From positions 124,001 through 188,000 of the forward strand of contig NZ_LYMI01000012.1 of NCBI RefSeq assembly GCF_001660815.1: DNA of 64,000 nt, read 5' to 3'. Source of the DNA: Xanthomonas nasturtii. Lineage in GTDB: Bacteria; Pseudomonadota; Gammaproteobacteria; Xanthomonadales; Xanthomonadaceae. Positions 42,448 through 52,333 of the stretch are shown here, piece by piece (the stretch's first letter is position 1; every line of letters begins with the position of its first letter). The position numbers and the translations under genes are program-made. The notes under the pieces are model-generated. The model had not been told where the DNA came from. It did no database searches and worked only from the letters and a program-made list of their open reading frames with translations.

Positions 42448-42704
42448 TCCTTTTCCCCTCGGGAGATTGTTCCCCTTTATGGGGGAGAAGGTGCCCGCAA
42501 GGGCGGATGAGGGTACGGGCGAAGCCTCATGGAATTGCGAACGCAGCTTGGCTTCGCCACGTACCCTCACCCCAACCCCCGCTCCCGCAGGAGAGGGGCT
42601 TTAGAGCGCTTCGCTCTGACGCCGGGAGAAGGGCTTTGCAGCAATGTGGCAACGCTGTCCCTTCTCCCTTCAGAAAGGTTCGCGCAAGGGCGGATGAGGG
42701 TCCG
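42448..42704. repeat. Dispersed CCCTCACCCC-type repeats
   Basis: A partial copy (42448-42520) ends GGATGAGGGTACGGGCG; a fuller copy (42559-42704) runs from CGTACCCTCACCCCAACC to GGATGAGGGTCCGCGCG. The ends are inverted. Related to 47358-47595. With the terminator at 42741 this accounts for the 435-base gap 42371-42805. Confidence 0.75.
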
Positions 42705-42740
42705 CGCGTAGCCGCGCAAAAATACCAACGCAGCCGCATG

Positions 42741-42776
42741 AAAACGCAAATGGGCCGCATCAGCGGCCCATTTGCT
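42741..42776 (-). terminator. Rho-independent terminator of metK
   Basis: On the minus strand GCAAATGGGCCGC, loop TGAT, GCGGCCCATTTGC, then GTTTTC: a 13-bp perfect stem with a short T-run, about 30 bases after the metK stop codon. Confidence 0.88.
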
Positions 42777-42805
42777 ACCCAGCAACGCTCCGAAGAGCGC
42801 GTGGC

Positions 42806-44017
42806 TTACTTCAGCTTGGCGTCGGCACGCAGGGCGTCGGCGCGGTCGGTCTTTTCCCACGAGAACGCGGTTGCAGTGTGCTGCGCGCCGGTGGCGTCGG
42901 TGTAGGTGAAGTCCTTCGGCTTGCGGCCGAAGTGGCCGTAAGACGCGGTCTGCTGATACATCGGGTGGATCAGGTCGAGCATCTGGATGATGCCGAACGG
43001 ACGCAGGTCGAAATGCTTGCGGATCAGCTTTTCGATCTGCTCGTCGGCGATCTTGCCGGTGCCGAAGGTGGTCACCGAAATCGAGGTCGGCTCGGCCACG
43101 CCGATGGCGTAGGAGACCTGCACTTCGCAACGGTCGGCCAGGCCCGCGGCCACCACGTTCTTGGCCACATAACGCGCCGCATACGCTGCCGAACGATCGA
43201 CCTTGGACGGATCCTTGCCCGAGAACGCACCGCCACCGTGACGCGCCCAGCCGCCGTAGGTGTCGACGATGATCTTGCGACCGGTCAGGCCGCAATCGCC
43301 CACCGGGCCGCCGATCACGAACTTGCCGGTCGGGTTGATGTGGAACTTGGTGCCCTTGTGCAGCCACTTGGCCGGCAGCACCGGCTTGAGGATTTCCTCG
43401 CGCACGGCTTCGACCAGATCCTTCTGCTTGATGCCCGGGTCGTGCTGGGTCGACAGCACCACCGCATCGATCGCGGTCGCCACGCCGTCTTCATAGCGCA
43501 GGGTCACCTGCGACTTGGCGTCCGGACGCAGCCAGGACAGCGCCGAGTTCTTCTTCTTGCGGATCTTGGCCTGCTGCTCGACCAGGCGGTGCGCCAGGTG
43601 GATCGCGGCCGGCATGAAGCTGTCGGTTTCGTTGGTGGCATAGCCGAACATCAGGCCCTGGTCGCCAGCACCCTGCTGCTCGGGGTTCTTGCGGTCCACG
43701 CCCTGGTTGATGTCCGGCGACTGCTTGCCGATCAGGTTGAGCACGCCGCATGTCTCGCCGTCGAAGCCGACGTCGGAGCTGTTGTAGCCGATGTCCAGGA
43801 TCACCTTGCGGGTCAACGCTTCCAGGTCGATCCAGGCACTGGTGGTCACTTCGCCGGCCACGATCGCCACGCCCGTCTTGACCATCGTCTCGCATGCCAC
43901 GCGGGCGCGCTTGTCCTGGGCCAGGATGGCGTCCAGCACTGCGTCGGAGATCTGGTCGGCGATCTTGTCCGGATGGCCTTCGGAGACCGATTCGGAGGTG
44001 AACAGGTAGCTGGACAT
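42806..44017 (-). CDS. metK: S-adenosylmethionine synthetase
   Basis: MetK makes SAM from methionine and ATP. The 403-residue protein shows [20 protein letters not shown] at the start with the GHPDK ATP-binding motif, [14 protein letters not shown], and [20 protein letters not shown] with the phosphate loop. The start at 44017 is the conserved N-terminus; an upstream in-frame ATG extends 42 codons into the leader and lacks family similarity. No SAM riboswitch was recognised in the leader. Divergent from the YdjM-like gene. Confidence 0.98.
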   Translation of the reverse strand: MSSYLFTSESVSEGHPDKIADQISDAVLDAILAQDKRARVACETMVKTGVAIVAGEVTTSAWIDLEALTRKVILDIGYNSSDVGFDGETCGVLNLIGKQSPDINQGVDRKNPEQQGAGDQGLMFGYATNETDSFMPAAIHLAHRLVEQQAKIRKKKNSALSWLRPDAKSQVTLRYEDGVATAIDAVVLSTQHDPGIKQKDLVEAVREEILKPVLPAKWLHKGTKFHINPTGKFVIGGPVGDCGLTGRKIIVDTYGGWARHGGGAFSGKDPSKVDRSAAYAARYVAKNVVAAGLADRCEVQVSYAIGVAEPTSISVTTFGTGKIADEQIEKLIRKHFDLRPFGIIQMLDLIHPMYQQTASYGHFGRKPKDFTYTDATGAQHTATAFSWEKTDRADALRADAKLK

Positions 44018-44260
44018 CAGGCTTATATCCCTTAATTCGGATGAAAAGATGGGTGCGGATGATACACGCCCCGTGTGTCGGTTGCATTGTGCGCCTGAAT
44101 GGACCGCTTTAGGGTTAAGCCGAGGTCGGCGCCCCGGCCGCATGCACTGCCCGGTACGCAGCCGCGGCGATTAACTGCCCGGTGACGGAGCGATGCCGGC
44201 CGGCCGAATGCGGTGTCGAACATCCACGTCAGTGCATGGCCGGCCTGCTAGCATCGGCCG

Positions 44261-45364
44261 ATGGATTCATTGACCCAGATCGTTCTTGGCGGCGCCATCG
44301 CTGCCGCCATCGCGCCGCCCGGACAGCGGCGTGCCGCCTTGTTGGCCGGCGCGGCACTGGGCACCTTGCCCGACCTCGACTCGCTGGCGTTGCTGCCGCT
44401 GACCGACGATCCGGTCACCCTGATGACCGTGCACCGCAGCGTCAGCCACTCGTTGTTCGTGCTGCCGCTCGTAGGCTGGTTGATCTGGTGGCTGTTCCGC
44501 CGCTACGGCAACGGGCGGGTGGCCAGCGCACCCACGCGCTGGTTCTTGGCCATCCAGCTGGCACTGATCACCCATCCGCTGCTGGATGCCTTCACCGTTT
44601 ACGGCACCCAGCTATGGTGGCCGCTGCAGCCGCACCCGACGATGTGGTCGAGCGTCTTCATCATCGACCCGGCCTACACGTTATGGCTGTTGCTGGCCTG
44701 CGCGGTGGCGTGGTTTGCGCGCGCGCGCCCCTTTGCGCAACACGTGTTGGTGATCGGGTTGGTGGCGAGCACCGCGTATCTGGGCTGGTCGCTGATCGCC
44801 AAGCAGCTGGTCGACCGCGAAGCCGATCGTGCGCTGGCAGCGATGGGTCTGGCCGATGCGCCACGCTTCTCGGTGCCGATGCCGCTCAACACCTTGCTGT
44901 GGCGCGTGGTGGCGATGACGCCCAACGGCTATGTCATCGGCGAGCGCTCGCTGGTGGCCGACAGCGGCCCGATGCAATTCCGCGGGTTTTCCAGCAATAC
45001 CCAGGCCTTGGGCGAAGTGGCCGGGTTCGATGCGGTGCGCCGGCTGACCTGGTTCAATCGCGGTTTCATGCGTGCACGCCTGGTCGACGACGATCTGATG
45101 CTCAGCGACCTGCGCATGGGCCTGGAGCCGGACTACAACTTCAATTTCGTGGTCGCCCATCGCGATGACGGGCAATGGCAGCCGATCGTGCCGCGGCAGG
45201 TGCAGGCGGCGTATCGCGCGCCGGTGGCGCGCGACCAGATCGGCGCGGTGCTGGCGCAGATGTGGCAGCGCATCTGGCGCGAGCCCAGGAGCACCGTGTT
45301 GACCGGCGATCTGGAACACGCCGGCAGCACGCCGGTCGCTGCACCCGCCTCGGCGACTCAGTAG
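44261..45364 (+). CDS. YdjM-family membrane metal-dependent hydrolase
   Basis: A 367-residue inner-membrane protein of the LexA-regulated YdjM family. It begins MDSLTQIVLGGAIAAAIAPP, followed by GTLPDLDSLALLPL, VHRSVSHSLFVLPLVGW and ITHPLLDAFTVYGTQ, whose His and Asp residues form the putative metal site. About five membrane helices (residues 10-190) precede a soluble C-terminal part. Substrate unknown. No clear ribosome binding site, but the conserved N-terminus fixes the start. It overlaps the convergent methyltransferase pseudogene by seven bases. Confidence 0.88.
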   Translation: MDSLTQIVLGGAIAAAIAPPGQRRAALLAGAALGTLPDLDSLALLPLTDDPVTLMTVHRSVSHSLFVLPLVGWLIWWLFRRYGNGRVASAPTRWFLAIQLALITHPLLDAFTVYGTQLWWPLQPHPTMWSSVFIIDPAYTLWLLLACAVAWFARARPFAQHVLVIGLVASTAYLGWSLIAKQLVDREADRALAAMGLADAPRFSVPMPLNTLLWRVVAMTPNGYVIGERSLVADSGPMQFRGFSSNTQALGEVAGFDAVRRLTWFNRGFMRARLVDDDLMLSDLRMGLEPDYNFNFVVAHRDDGQWQPIVPRQVQAAYRAPVARDQIGAVLAQMWQRIWREPRSTVLTGDLEHAGSTPVAAPASATQ

Positions 45365-46188
45365 ACCGTGGCGCGTGCCTGCACGAACGAATAGAAGAAC
45401 ACCGCGTTCGGGTCGCCTTGCACCTGCGCCAACTCGCGGCGCATGCCATCCACGATGGCTGCGTCCACCGCGCCGGCCTGCAACAACTGGTCGGCTGCCG
45501 ACAGCAGCACTTCTTCCCAGAACGCGATCATGGTCTTACGCCGGCCCGGTTCGCGGTTGTCCAGATGCAGCGTCTTGATCTGCGTCTGCACATCGCGGAA
45601 GCCGCCGGCCAGCAGCAGGTTGCCCAGCCTGGCACCGACGAACGGGTCGCCGCCCTGGTCGTACTGGAAGTCGTTGAACGCCATCCAGTAACGCCACAGG
45701 TTGGGCGAATACGGATGCAACAGGAACGAGGCATTCATCACAACGGTCACGTACACCGGCGCGCCGGGCGGCAACACACGCCGCACGTCGTTGAGCACGC
45801 GTGCAGGCGAGGGCACGTGTTCGAGCACCCAGCGCAGAAAGGCCGCATCGAACTGGCGCGCCTCGAACGGCAGGTCGCCCGCATCCGCCTGCTGTAGCGT
45901 CTAACGCGCGCGGCACCACGCCAGGAGGCGTTGGAGATTTGCCCACGCCGCGCCCAGCTGCGCCTCGCTCAGGTCCGCGCCGGTGACGTGCAGGTCGGGA
46001 AACCGCCGCAGCAGGATCTGGGTCTGCGCACCGACACCGCTGCCCACTTCCAGCAGGCGCCGCGCGCCGCCGTAATCGATCTGGTTGAACAATGTGGGCT
46101 CCAGCAAGCACGCCTGTTTGAGCAGGCGCGCCTGTTCGGTGGCCGAAAATCCGTGCAGACAGGTCGGGGTGTCGCCTGGTGCACTCAT
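45358..46188 (-). pseudogene. SAM-dependent methyltransferase interrupted by an amber codon
   Basis: One frame of 276 codons encodes a class I methyltransferase. RRLLEVGSGVGAQTQILLRR is the SAM-binding motif I, TGADLSEAQLG motif II, and LEHVPSPARVLNDVRRVLPP the post-motif. A single TAG (45903-45901) stands between LAWCRAR and TLQADAGDLPFEA, in the middle of the catalytic domain, with no frameshift. It could be a recent nonsense mutation, for instance CAG to TAG. A protein restarting at 45828 would lack the SAM site. It lies 28 bases upstream of dusB in the same direction. Confidence 0.85.
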
Positions 46189-46216
46189 GCGTGCGGCTCC
46201 AGCGATGCAGAAAAAC

Positions 46217-47215
<999 letters not shown>

Positions 47216-47234
47216 GGCGGCATTGTAGCTGGGT

Positions 47235-47259
47235 GGGGAATGGGGAATGGGGAATGGGG
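47235..47259 (+). repeat. (GGGGAAT) heptamer repeat upstream of dusB
   Basis: Four GGGG runs separated by AAT (47235-47238, 47242-47245, 47249-47252, 47256-47259) form a textbook G-quadruplex motif on the plus strand. It occupies the region where the dusB -35 element would be. Confidence 0.9.
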
Positions 47260-47357
47260 AAGCGGGACGCGGGAAGCGTTTCCGGCCTTTCCTGCGCGGT
47301 TGCTGTGCGGTCGCACGACTTGATGGAACGAGGGCGGCGGCGAACATGTTGGCTGGC

Positions 47358-47595
47358 CGTACCCTCACCCCAACCCCTCTCCCGCGGGGAGAGGGGCTTA
47401 TAGTCCTTCTCCACTCGGGAGTGGGAGAGCAGCTTCTATTCCTTCTACGCTCGGGAGAGCAGCTTCTAGCCCTTCTCCGCGTCGGGGATAGGAGAGGGGC
47501 TTCTGGTCCCTCACCACTCGGGAGTGGAAGAGCGGCTTCTATCCTTCTCCCGTCGGGAGAAGGTGGCGCGTCAGCGCCGGATGAGGGTACGGGCG
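47358..47595. repeat. Dispersed CCCTCACCCC-type repeat array
   Basis: Begins CGTACCCTCACCCCAACC and ends GGATGAGGGTACGGGCG. Inside, units of the form TTCTCC/ACTCGGGAGTGG/AGCAGCTTCTA recur about four times. Related to 42448-42704. With the heptamer repeat and the rbsK terminator it accounts for the 615-base gap 47216-47830. Confidence 0.8.
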
Positions 47596-47775
47596 CCCGA
47601 CGCTGCATCACGCCTCGCTCCTTGCATCACGCCTGATTCCTACCCCAACGCGTTTCGATAAAGAAACCCGAAGTTCCGGCAGCAACAGAGCTCGCAGCGT
47701 CCGTCGGCAGGCAAGGTTCAACATGCCGTCCGTGGCGCAAAACAATCTCTAACGTCCACACCAAACCCCTAAACG

Positions 47776-47806
47776 CAAAAGGCGACCGCATCGCTGCGGT
47801 CGCCTT
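47776..47806 (-). terminator. Terminator of the nupC-rbsK operon
   Basis: On the minus strand AAGGCGACCGCA, loop GCGA, TGCGGTCGCCTT, then TTGCGTTT: a 12-bp perfect stem 25 bases after the rbsK stop codon. Confidence 0.85.
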
Positions 47807-47830
47807 CGTTGGTCGCTTGACGCGTGTGGC

Positions 47831-48787
47831 TTACGCCGCCACGTCAGGCACCATGCGCGGCATCGAGGTGGCGGCGCCTTCCATTTCGGTGGAGCGTGCG
47901 GCGTAGCGGGTGGCAAAGCGTACGTGGGTGATGAAGCTGGCGTTTGGCGACTGCGCCAGCGAGGCCACCAACGCGCCGTTGAAGGCATCGCCGGCACCGG
48001 TGGTATCCACCGTCTGCGCGCTCTCCGCACCCACGCGGTAATGCGCTGCGGTGTCGCCGCGCAGCTGTTCTTCGGCATGCGAAATGAAGGCGCCCACCGC
48101 GCCCAGCGTCACCACCACGGTGCCGCCCGGCAGCAGCTTGCGGCACAGCGAGTGCAGCGTGTTGCCATCCAGCGCTGCAACATCGTCGGCGTTGATGCGC
48201 TCGCCGACATGGCGGCCGAGCAGCGCGGCGAATTCGGTTTCGTTCGGCGTCAACACGTCCGACAGCTTGAGCAGACCGATCGAGGTCGGTGCATTGGCCG
48301 GCGCAGCGTTGAGCACGGTCAACACGCCGCACTCGCGTGCGAGCGCCAGTGCGGATTCGATGGTTTCCGCCGGCGATTCCAGCTGCGCCAGCAGCACCCG
48401 CGCCGATGCCACCAGCGCGCGCTGGTTGTCGATAAAGCCCGCACTCAGCACCGAATTGGCACCGGCACCGATCACGATGGTGTTGCGGCCGTGGCCGTCG
48501 ACATAGATGCCACCGGTGCCGGTGGGTTCATTGCTGGGCTCGGCGATCAACGCAAAGCCATCCTGCGCGGCCAGCGAACGCGCCAGCGCACCGCCGGCGT
48601 CGTCGCCCAGCGCGCACAGAAAATGCGTCTTGGCGCCGGCACGTGCGGCCGCAACCGCCTGATTGAAGCCCTTGCCACCCGGACCGGTGCTGTAGCGCCC
48701 GGCGATGGTGGCGCCCGGCGCAGGCAAGGCATCGCAGCGCCACACGTGATCGACATTGAAGGACCCGACAACGACGACCGAACTCAT
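47831..48787 (-). CDS. rbsK: Ribokinase (PfkB family)
   Basis: A 318-residue sugar kinase that phosphorylates ribose at O5. It begins VVVVGSFNVDHVWRCDALP, then GGKGFNQAVAAARAGA typical of ribokinase, and contains VDTTGAGDAFNGALVASLA with the catalytic aspartate (GAGD). AGGG precedes ATG 48787. It lies 90 bases downstream of nupC in the same direction, pointing to use of ribose from imported nucleosides. No separate nucleoside hydrolase is in this window. Confidence 0.9.
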   Translation of the reverse strand: MSSVVVVGSFNVDHVWRCDALPAPGATIAGRYSTGPGGKGFNQAVAAARAGAKTHFLCALGDDAGGALARSLAAQDGFALIAEPSNEPTGTGGIYVDGHGRNTIVIGAGANSVLSAGFIDNQRALVASARVLLAQLESPAETIESALALARECGVLTVLNAAPANAPTSIGLLKLSDVLTPNETEFAALLGRHVGERINADDVAALDGNTLHSLCRKLLPGGTVVVTLGAVGAFISHAEEQLRGDTAAHYRVGAESAQTVDTTGAGDAFNGALVASLAQSPNASFITHVRFATRYAARSTEMEGAATSMPRMVPDVAA

Positions 48788-48877
48788 AAATACCCTTGCG
48801 TGAATGACTGACTTGAATGACTGGATGAAACGCGGCGTGTAGCGATTAGACCGTCACACCGATGAACCCGCGCCGCC

Positions 48878-50176
48878 TCAACCGAAATGCGAGAGTACGC
48901 CGGCAATGGTAGCGGTCATGAAGGTGGCGATCGAACCGCCCAGCACCGCACGCAGGCCGAACTTGGCCAGATCGTGACGGCGTTCCGGCGCCAGCCCGCC
49001 AATCCCGCCGATCTGGATCGCGATCGAGCTGAAATTGGCGAAGCCGCACAGGGCATACGTGGCGATCAGGCGGCCTTCGGCGCTCAGGCCCACGCCCGGC
49101 ACTTCACCCTTCACGATGCGCGACAACTCGCTGTAAGCGACGAACTCGTTGATCACCACTTTCTGTCCGATCAACGACCCCACCGTGGTCGCATCCACCC
49201 ACGGGGTACCGATCACCCAGGCGATCGGCGCCAGCACGTAGCCGAAGATCGTCGACAGGTTGGTCGGGCGGCCCAGCAGCGCAGCGGCGCCGGTGATCTC
49301 GCCCAGCCAGGTCAGCGGCGCGTTGATCAGTGCGATCAGCGCGATGAAGGCCAGCAGCATCGCGCCGATGTTCAGCGCCAGCCGCAAGCCGTCGCCGGCG
49401 CCGGCCGCGGCCGCATCGATGACGTTGCTGGTGGTTTTTTCCACTTCCATCTTGACCGTGCCACGGGTCAGCGGCGTACCGGTTTCCGGCACCAGCAGCT
49501 TGGCGACCACCAGGGTGGCAGGCGCTGCCATGATGCTGGCGGCCAACAGATGCTTGGCATAAAACGCCTGCTGCGCCGGGTCGCTGCCGCCGAGCATGCC
49601 CACGTACGCAGCCAGTACGCCGCCGGCGATATGCGCCATGCCGCCGATCATCATCGTCAGCAACTCGGACTGGGTCATCTTGGGGATGTACGGGCGCACC
49701 GTCAGCGGCGCTTCGGTCTGGCCGATGAACACGCTGGCGCACACGCTGGTGGTTTCCGCACCGGACACGCGCATCACCTTGGTGATCGCCCACGCCATCG
49801 CACGCACCACCACCTGCATCACGCCCAGGTGGTAGAGCACGCCCATCAGCGCCGAGAAGAAGATGATGGTGGGCAGCACCTGGAACGCAAAAATGAAGCC
49901 GTAGCTGTCGATGTTCATCAGGTTGCCGAAAATGAAGGTGGAGCCTTCATTGACGAAACTCAGCACCTTGACGAAACCCTTGCCCAGCGAGTCGAACACG
50001 TCGCGCCCGCCCGGCACCAGCAGCACCAGTGCGGCGAACGAGATCTGCAGGGCCAGACCGGTGGCGACCAGCTTCCAGTCGATCGCGCGGCGGTTGCTCG
50101 AAAACACCCAGGTGATGCCGATGAGCACCGCCAGACCGAACAGGCCGAAACCGATCCTTCCCAAACCTTCGACCAT
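48878..50176 (-). CDS. nupC: Concentrative nucleoside transporter (NupC family)
   Basis: A 432-residue inner-membrane nucleoside symporter with about ten hydrophobic segments. Family motifs: GFVKVLSFVNEGSTFIFG, then IIFFSALMGVLYHLGVMQ, GQTEAPLTVRPYIPKMTQSE (substrate site) and INEFVAYSELS. It ends AGVLSHFG. The start at 50176 (MVEGLGRIG) follows a GGGG stretch; an upstream in-frame start would add 25 unlikely residues. Forms an operon with rbsK. The neighbouring 522-base gap (50177-50698) holds no gene that I recognise. Confidence 0.93.
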   Translation of the reverse strand: MVEGLGRIGFGLFGLAVLIGITWVFSSNRRAIDWKLVATGLALQISFAALVLLVPGGRDVFDSLGKGFVKVLSFVNEGSTFIFGNLMNIDSYGFIFAFQVLPTIIFFSALMGVLYHLGVMQVVVRAMAWAITKVMRVSGAETTSVCASVFIGQTEAPLTVRPYIPKMTQSELLTMMIGGMAHIAGGVLAAYVGMLGGSDPAQQAFYAKHLLAASIMAAPATLVVAKLLVPETGTPLTRGTVKMEVEKTTSNVIDAAAAGAGDGLRLALNIGAMLLAFIALIALINAPLTWLGEITGAAALLGRPTNLSTIFGYVLAPIAWVIGTPWVDATTVGSLIGQKVVINEFVAYSELSRIVKGEVPGVGLSAEGRLIATYALCGFANFSSIAIQIGGIGGLAPERRHDLAKFGLRAVLGGSIATFMTATIAGVLSHFG

Positions 50177-50698
50177 TCCAATCCCCGGAGCTGCTGACGG
50201 CAAAACAGGAAGCCTAGAGCAGGGGGTGACAGGGGGCAAGGCGAGTGGCATTCAGACGCTGTCGGTTGGCCCGCAGCCGAGATGCGGCGGGCACCGGTCG
50301 TGCCGTGGTAGCGAGCCGGGGGGCTGCGCTTGCGCAAAGTGGGCGGCCCCAGCGCCGGCAGCGTGGCGGCAGCCAGCGCGGGGGGCGAACGCGATCCTTG
50401 CCCCACACTCCGCGTTGTTTCGCTGACCGATGAAATCCGGTCGCGCTTGTACGCGTACCGATGCGGCATCCGGATCGCCACAGCGTCCGCCCGTAGCGGC
50501 GGCCCCGCACGTTCAAGTTCGCTGACACGAACACGGCCGAGCTGTTTCATTGGGGAGCGACGACTGGCGTTTCTGTGCGCCGCGCCTGTCTCGCCTTCTC
50601 GCTCCCGCATCGCCACGCCCTGTCGCCACGGCAATGCCACGGCCTACACTGCGCACGCCGGTCCGGGGCAGGTGCCCTGGAGGTTGCGGGAGTTCGCC
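50177..50698. other. Intergenic region between nupC and the aldo/keto reductase
   Basis: Divergent promoter region of unusual length. Reading frames cross it in several phases but none resembles a protein, and no repeat family was recognised. The nupC promoter and the reductase promoter should both lie here; neither has an obvious consensus. Confidence 0.45.
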
Positions 50699-51667
50699 AT
50701 GCTTTACCGTCGTCTGGGTTCCACCGGGCTGCAGCTGTCGGCCTTGTCGTTCGGGGCCTGGGTCACCTTCGGCAAGCAGATCGGGCGCGGCGAAGCGCGC
50801 AACCTGATCGCCGCCGCCTGGGACAACGGCATCAACTTTTTCGATAACGCCGAGGTCTATGCGCGCGGCCGCGCCGAGGAAGTGATGGGCGATGTGATCG
50901 CCGACCTGCGCTTGCGGCGCGATGGCTTTTGCGTGTCGAGCAAGGTGTTTTTCGGTGCGGTCGAGAGCCCGCGCCCGACCCAGCGCGGGCTCTCGCGCAA
51001 GCATGTCACCGATGCCTGCCATGCCGCGCTCAAGCGCCTGCGCGTGGAGTATCTGGATCTCTATTACTGCCATCGGCCCGACCCGGACACGCCGATCCAG
51101 GAAACCGTGCGCGCCATGGATGCGCTGATCCGCCAGGGCAAGGTGCTGTACTGGGGCACCTCCGAATGGAGCGCTGCGCAGTTGCGCGAGGCCATTGCCA
51201 TTGCCGAGCGCGAACACCTGTATGCGCCCGCGATGGAGCAGCCGCAATACAACCTGCTGCACCGCGAGCGGCTGGAGCACGAATACGCGCCACTGTGCGA
51301 AGGCGGGCTGGGCACCACGATCTGGTCGCCGCTGGCGTCTGGCCTGCTGACCGGCAAGTACAACGCCGGCGTGGAGGCAGACAGCCGCCTCGGCCAGCCA
51401 GGCAATCAATGGCTGCAGGACGAAGTGCTGGGCGCACCGGAAGCGCGGCGGCTGGAGCGCGCGCGCGCGTTCTGTGCGCTGGCCGCCGAGCTGGGGCAGT
51501 CGCCGGCACGCTTGGCCATCGCCTGGTGTCTGCGTAACCCGCATGTGTCCAGTGTGATTCTGGGCGCCAGCCGAGTAACGCAGTTGGAAGAGAACCTGGG
51601 CGCCCTGGAGACCTTGAGTCAGGTCGATGACGCTGGCTGGGCGCGCGTGGAGTCGGTCACGCGCTGA
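50699..51667 (+). CDS. Aldo/keto reductase (AKR6, Kv-beta-like)
   Basis: A 322-residue NADPH-dependent reductase. It starts MLYRRLGSTGLQLSALSFG; NFFDNAEVYARGRAEEVMG holds the catalytic Asp and Tyr, VSSKVFFG the Lys, and YYCHRPDPDTPIQETVRA the His. Further motifs are YWGTSEWSA and PQYNLLHRERLEHEY, as in bacterial proteins related to the potassium-channel beta subunit. GGGAG upstream of ATG 50699 supports the start. Cytoplasmic; substrate unknown, probably aldehydes. Confidence 0.92.
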   Translation: MLYRRLGSTGLQLSALSFGAWVTFGKQIGRGEARNLIAAAWDNGINFFDNAEVYARGRAEEVMGDVIADLRLRRDGFCVSSKVFFGAVESPRPTQRGLSRKHVTDACHAALKRLRVEYLDLYYCHRPDPDTPIQETVRAMDALIRQGKVLYWGTSEWSAAQLREAIAIAEREHLYAPAMEQPQYNLLHRERLEHEYAPLCEGGLGTTIWSPLASGLLTGKYNAGVEADSRLGQPGNQWLQDEVLGAPEARRLERARAFCALAAELGQSPARLAIAWCLRNPHVSSVILGASRVTQLEENLGALETLSQVDDAGWARVESVTR

Positions 51668-51793
51668 GCGGGCTGGTTCGGGAGATAGGCGACGCCGCGG
51701 TTGTGCGTGCGATGGTGCCGCCGGGCGCTGACAGGTGTGTCGATTGAGTGCATGAATCGAGATTCGAGAAAAGATCCAAAAATCGTGTCTCCC

Positions 51794-51838
51794 AAATGAG
51801 AATAGCTCTTGATCATTAGATGAGAATGGTTATTATTT
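51794..51838 (+). promoter_or_regulatory. Fur-box region upstream of hemP
   Basis: Two ATGAGAAT elements occur (51796-51803 and 51819-51826), the second extending as GATGAGAATGGTTATTATT, which matches 12 of 19 positions of the Fur consensus. This AT-rich stretch contrasts with the GC-rich surroundings and sits 30-70 bases before hemP. Confidence 0.65.
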
Positions 51839-51867
51839 GTCTGGCCAACCGACTGGAGATCCAGATC

Positions 51868-52065
51868 ATGACCGCTCATCCCGTGCTGCTCCGCTCCGAA
51901 CCGGTCAACCTGCGCGAACGTGCCGCGCCGCGTGCCGTGCCTGCCGAAGACCTCATCAGCAGCGAGGCCTTGCTCAAGGGCCGCCGCGAAGTGCTGATCC
52001 AGCATGGCGACCGCGTCTATCGCCTGCGCCACACCAGCAACGACAAGTTGATCCTCACCAAGTAA
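51868..52065 (+). CDS. hemP: Hemin uptake protein HemP
   Basis: A 65-residue protein, the usual HemP length. The conserved end reads SSEALLKGRREVLIQHGDRV, then YRLRHTSNDKLILTK. HemP is found at the head of heme uptake operons; its precise action is not settled. The start at 51868 (MTAHPVLLRSEP) follows GGAG; an earlier in-frame ATG at 51820 lies in the Fur box region. It is followed after 268 bases by the receptor gene. Confidence 0.9.
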   Translation: MTAHPVLLRSEPVNLRERAAPRAVPAEDLISSEALLKGRREVLIQHGDRVYRLRHTSNDKLILTK

Positions 52066-52333
52066 TCCAGCAACGAGCAGGCTGCGCAGCACCGAACGGG
52101 CGCAGCCGCTGCCGCAACGCGATCGCATGCGCACCACCGGTGCCGCTCACGCGTCCCGGCACGCCACGCTCGGTCGCCGTCGCATCTGGCACTACCGCAC
52201 TCGTTGCGTGCGAGTGCCGCAAGACCGCCGCGGGCGCCGCCGCCGCCGCCCGCCACTTAAGCTCTCACCCTGGCTGCCGTGCGCGGCTCGCACCGCGATG
52301 CGCACGGCAGGGGGTTTCCCGCAAAGGTCTCTG

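Noticed and set aside
44018..44110. Possible SAM riboswitch or MetJ box upstream of metK
   Set aside because: No conserved blocks of SAM-I, SAM-II or SAM/SAH classes and no AGACGTCT-like repeats could be found in the leader.
45358..46188. Amber codon as pyrrolysine or programmed readthrough
   Set aside because: No pyl genes or readthrough context are visible; a nonsense mutation is simpler.
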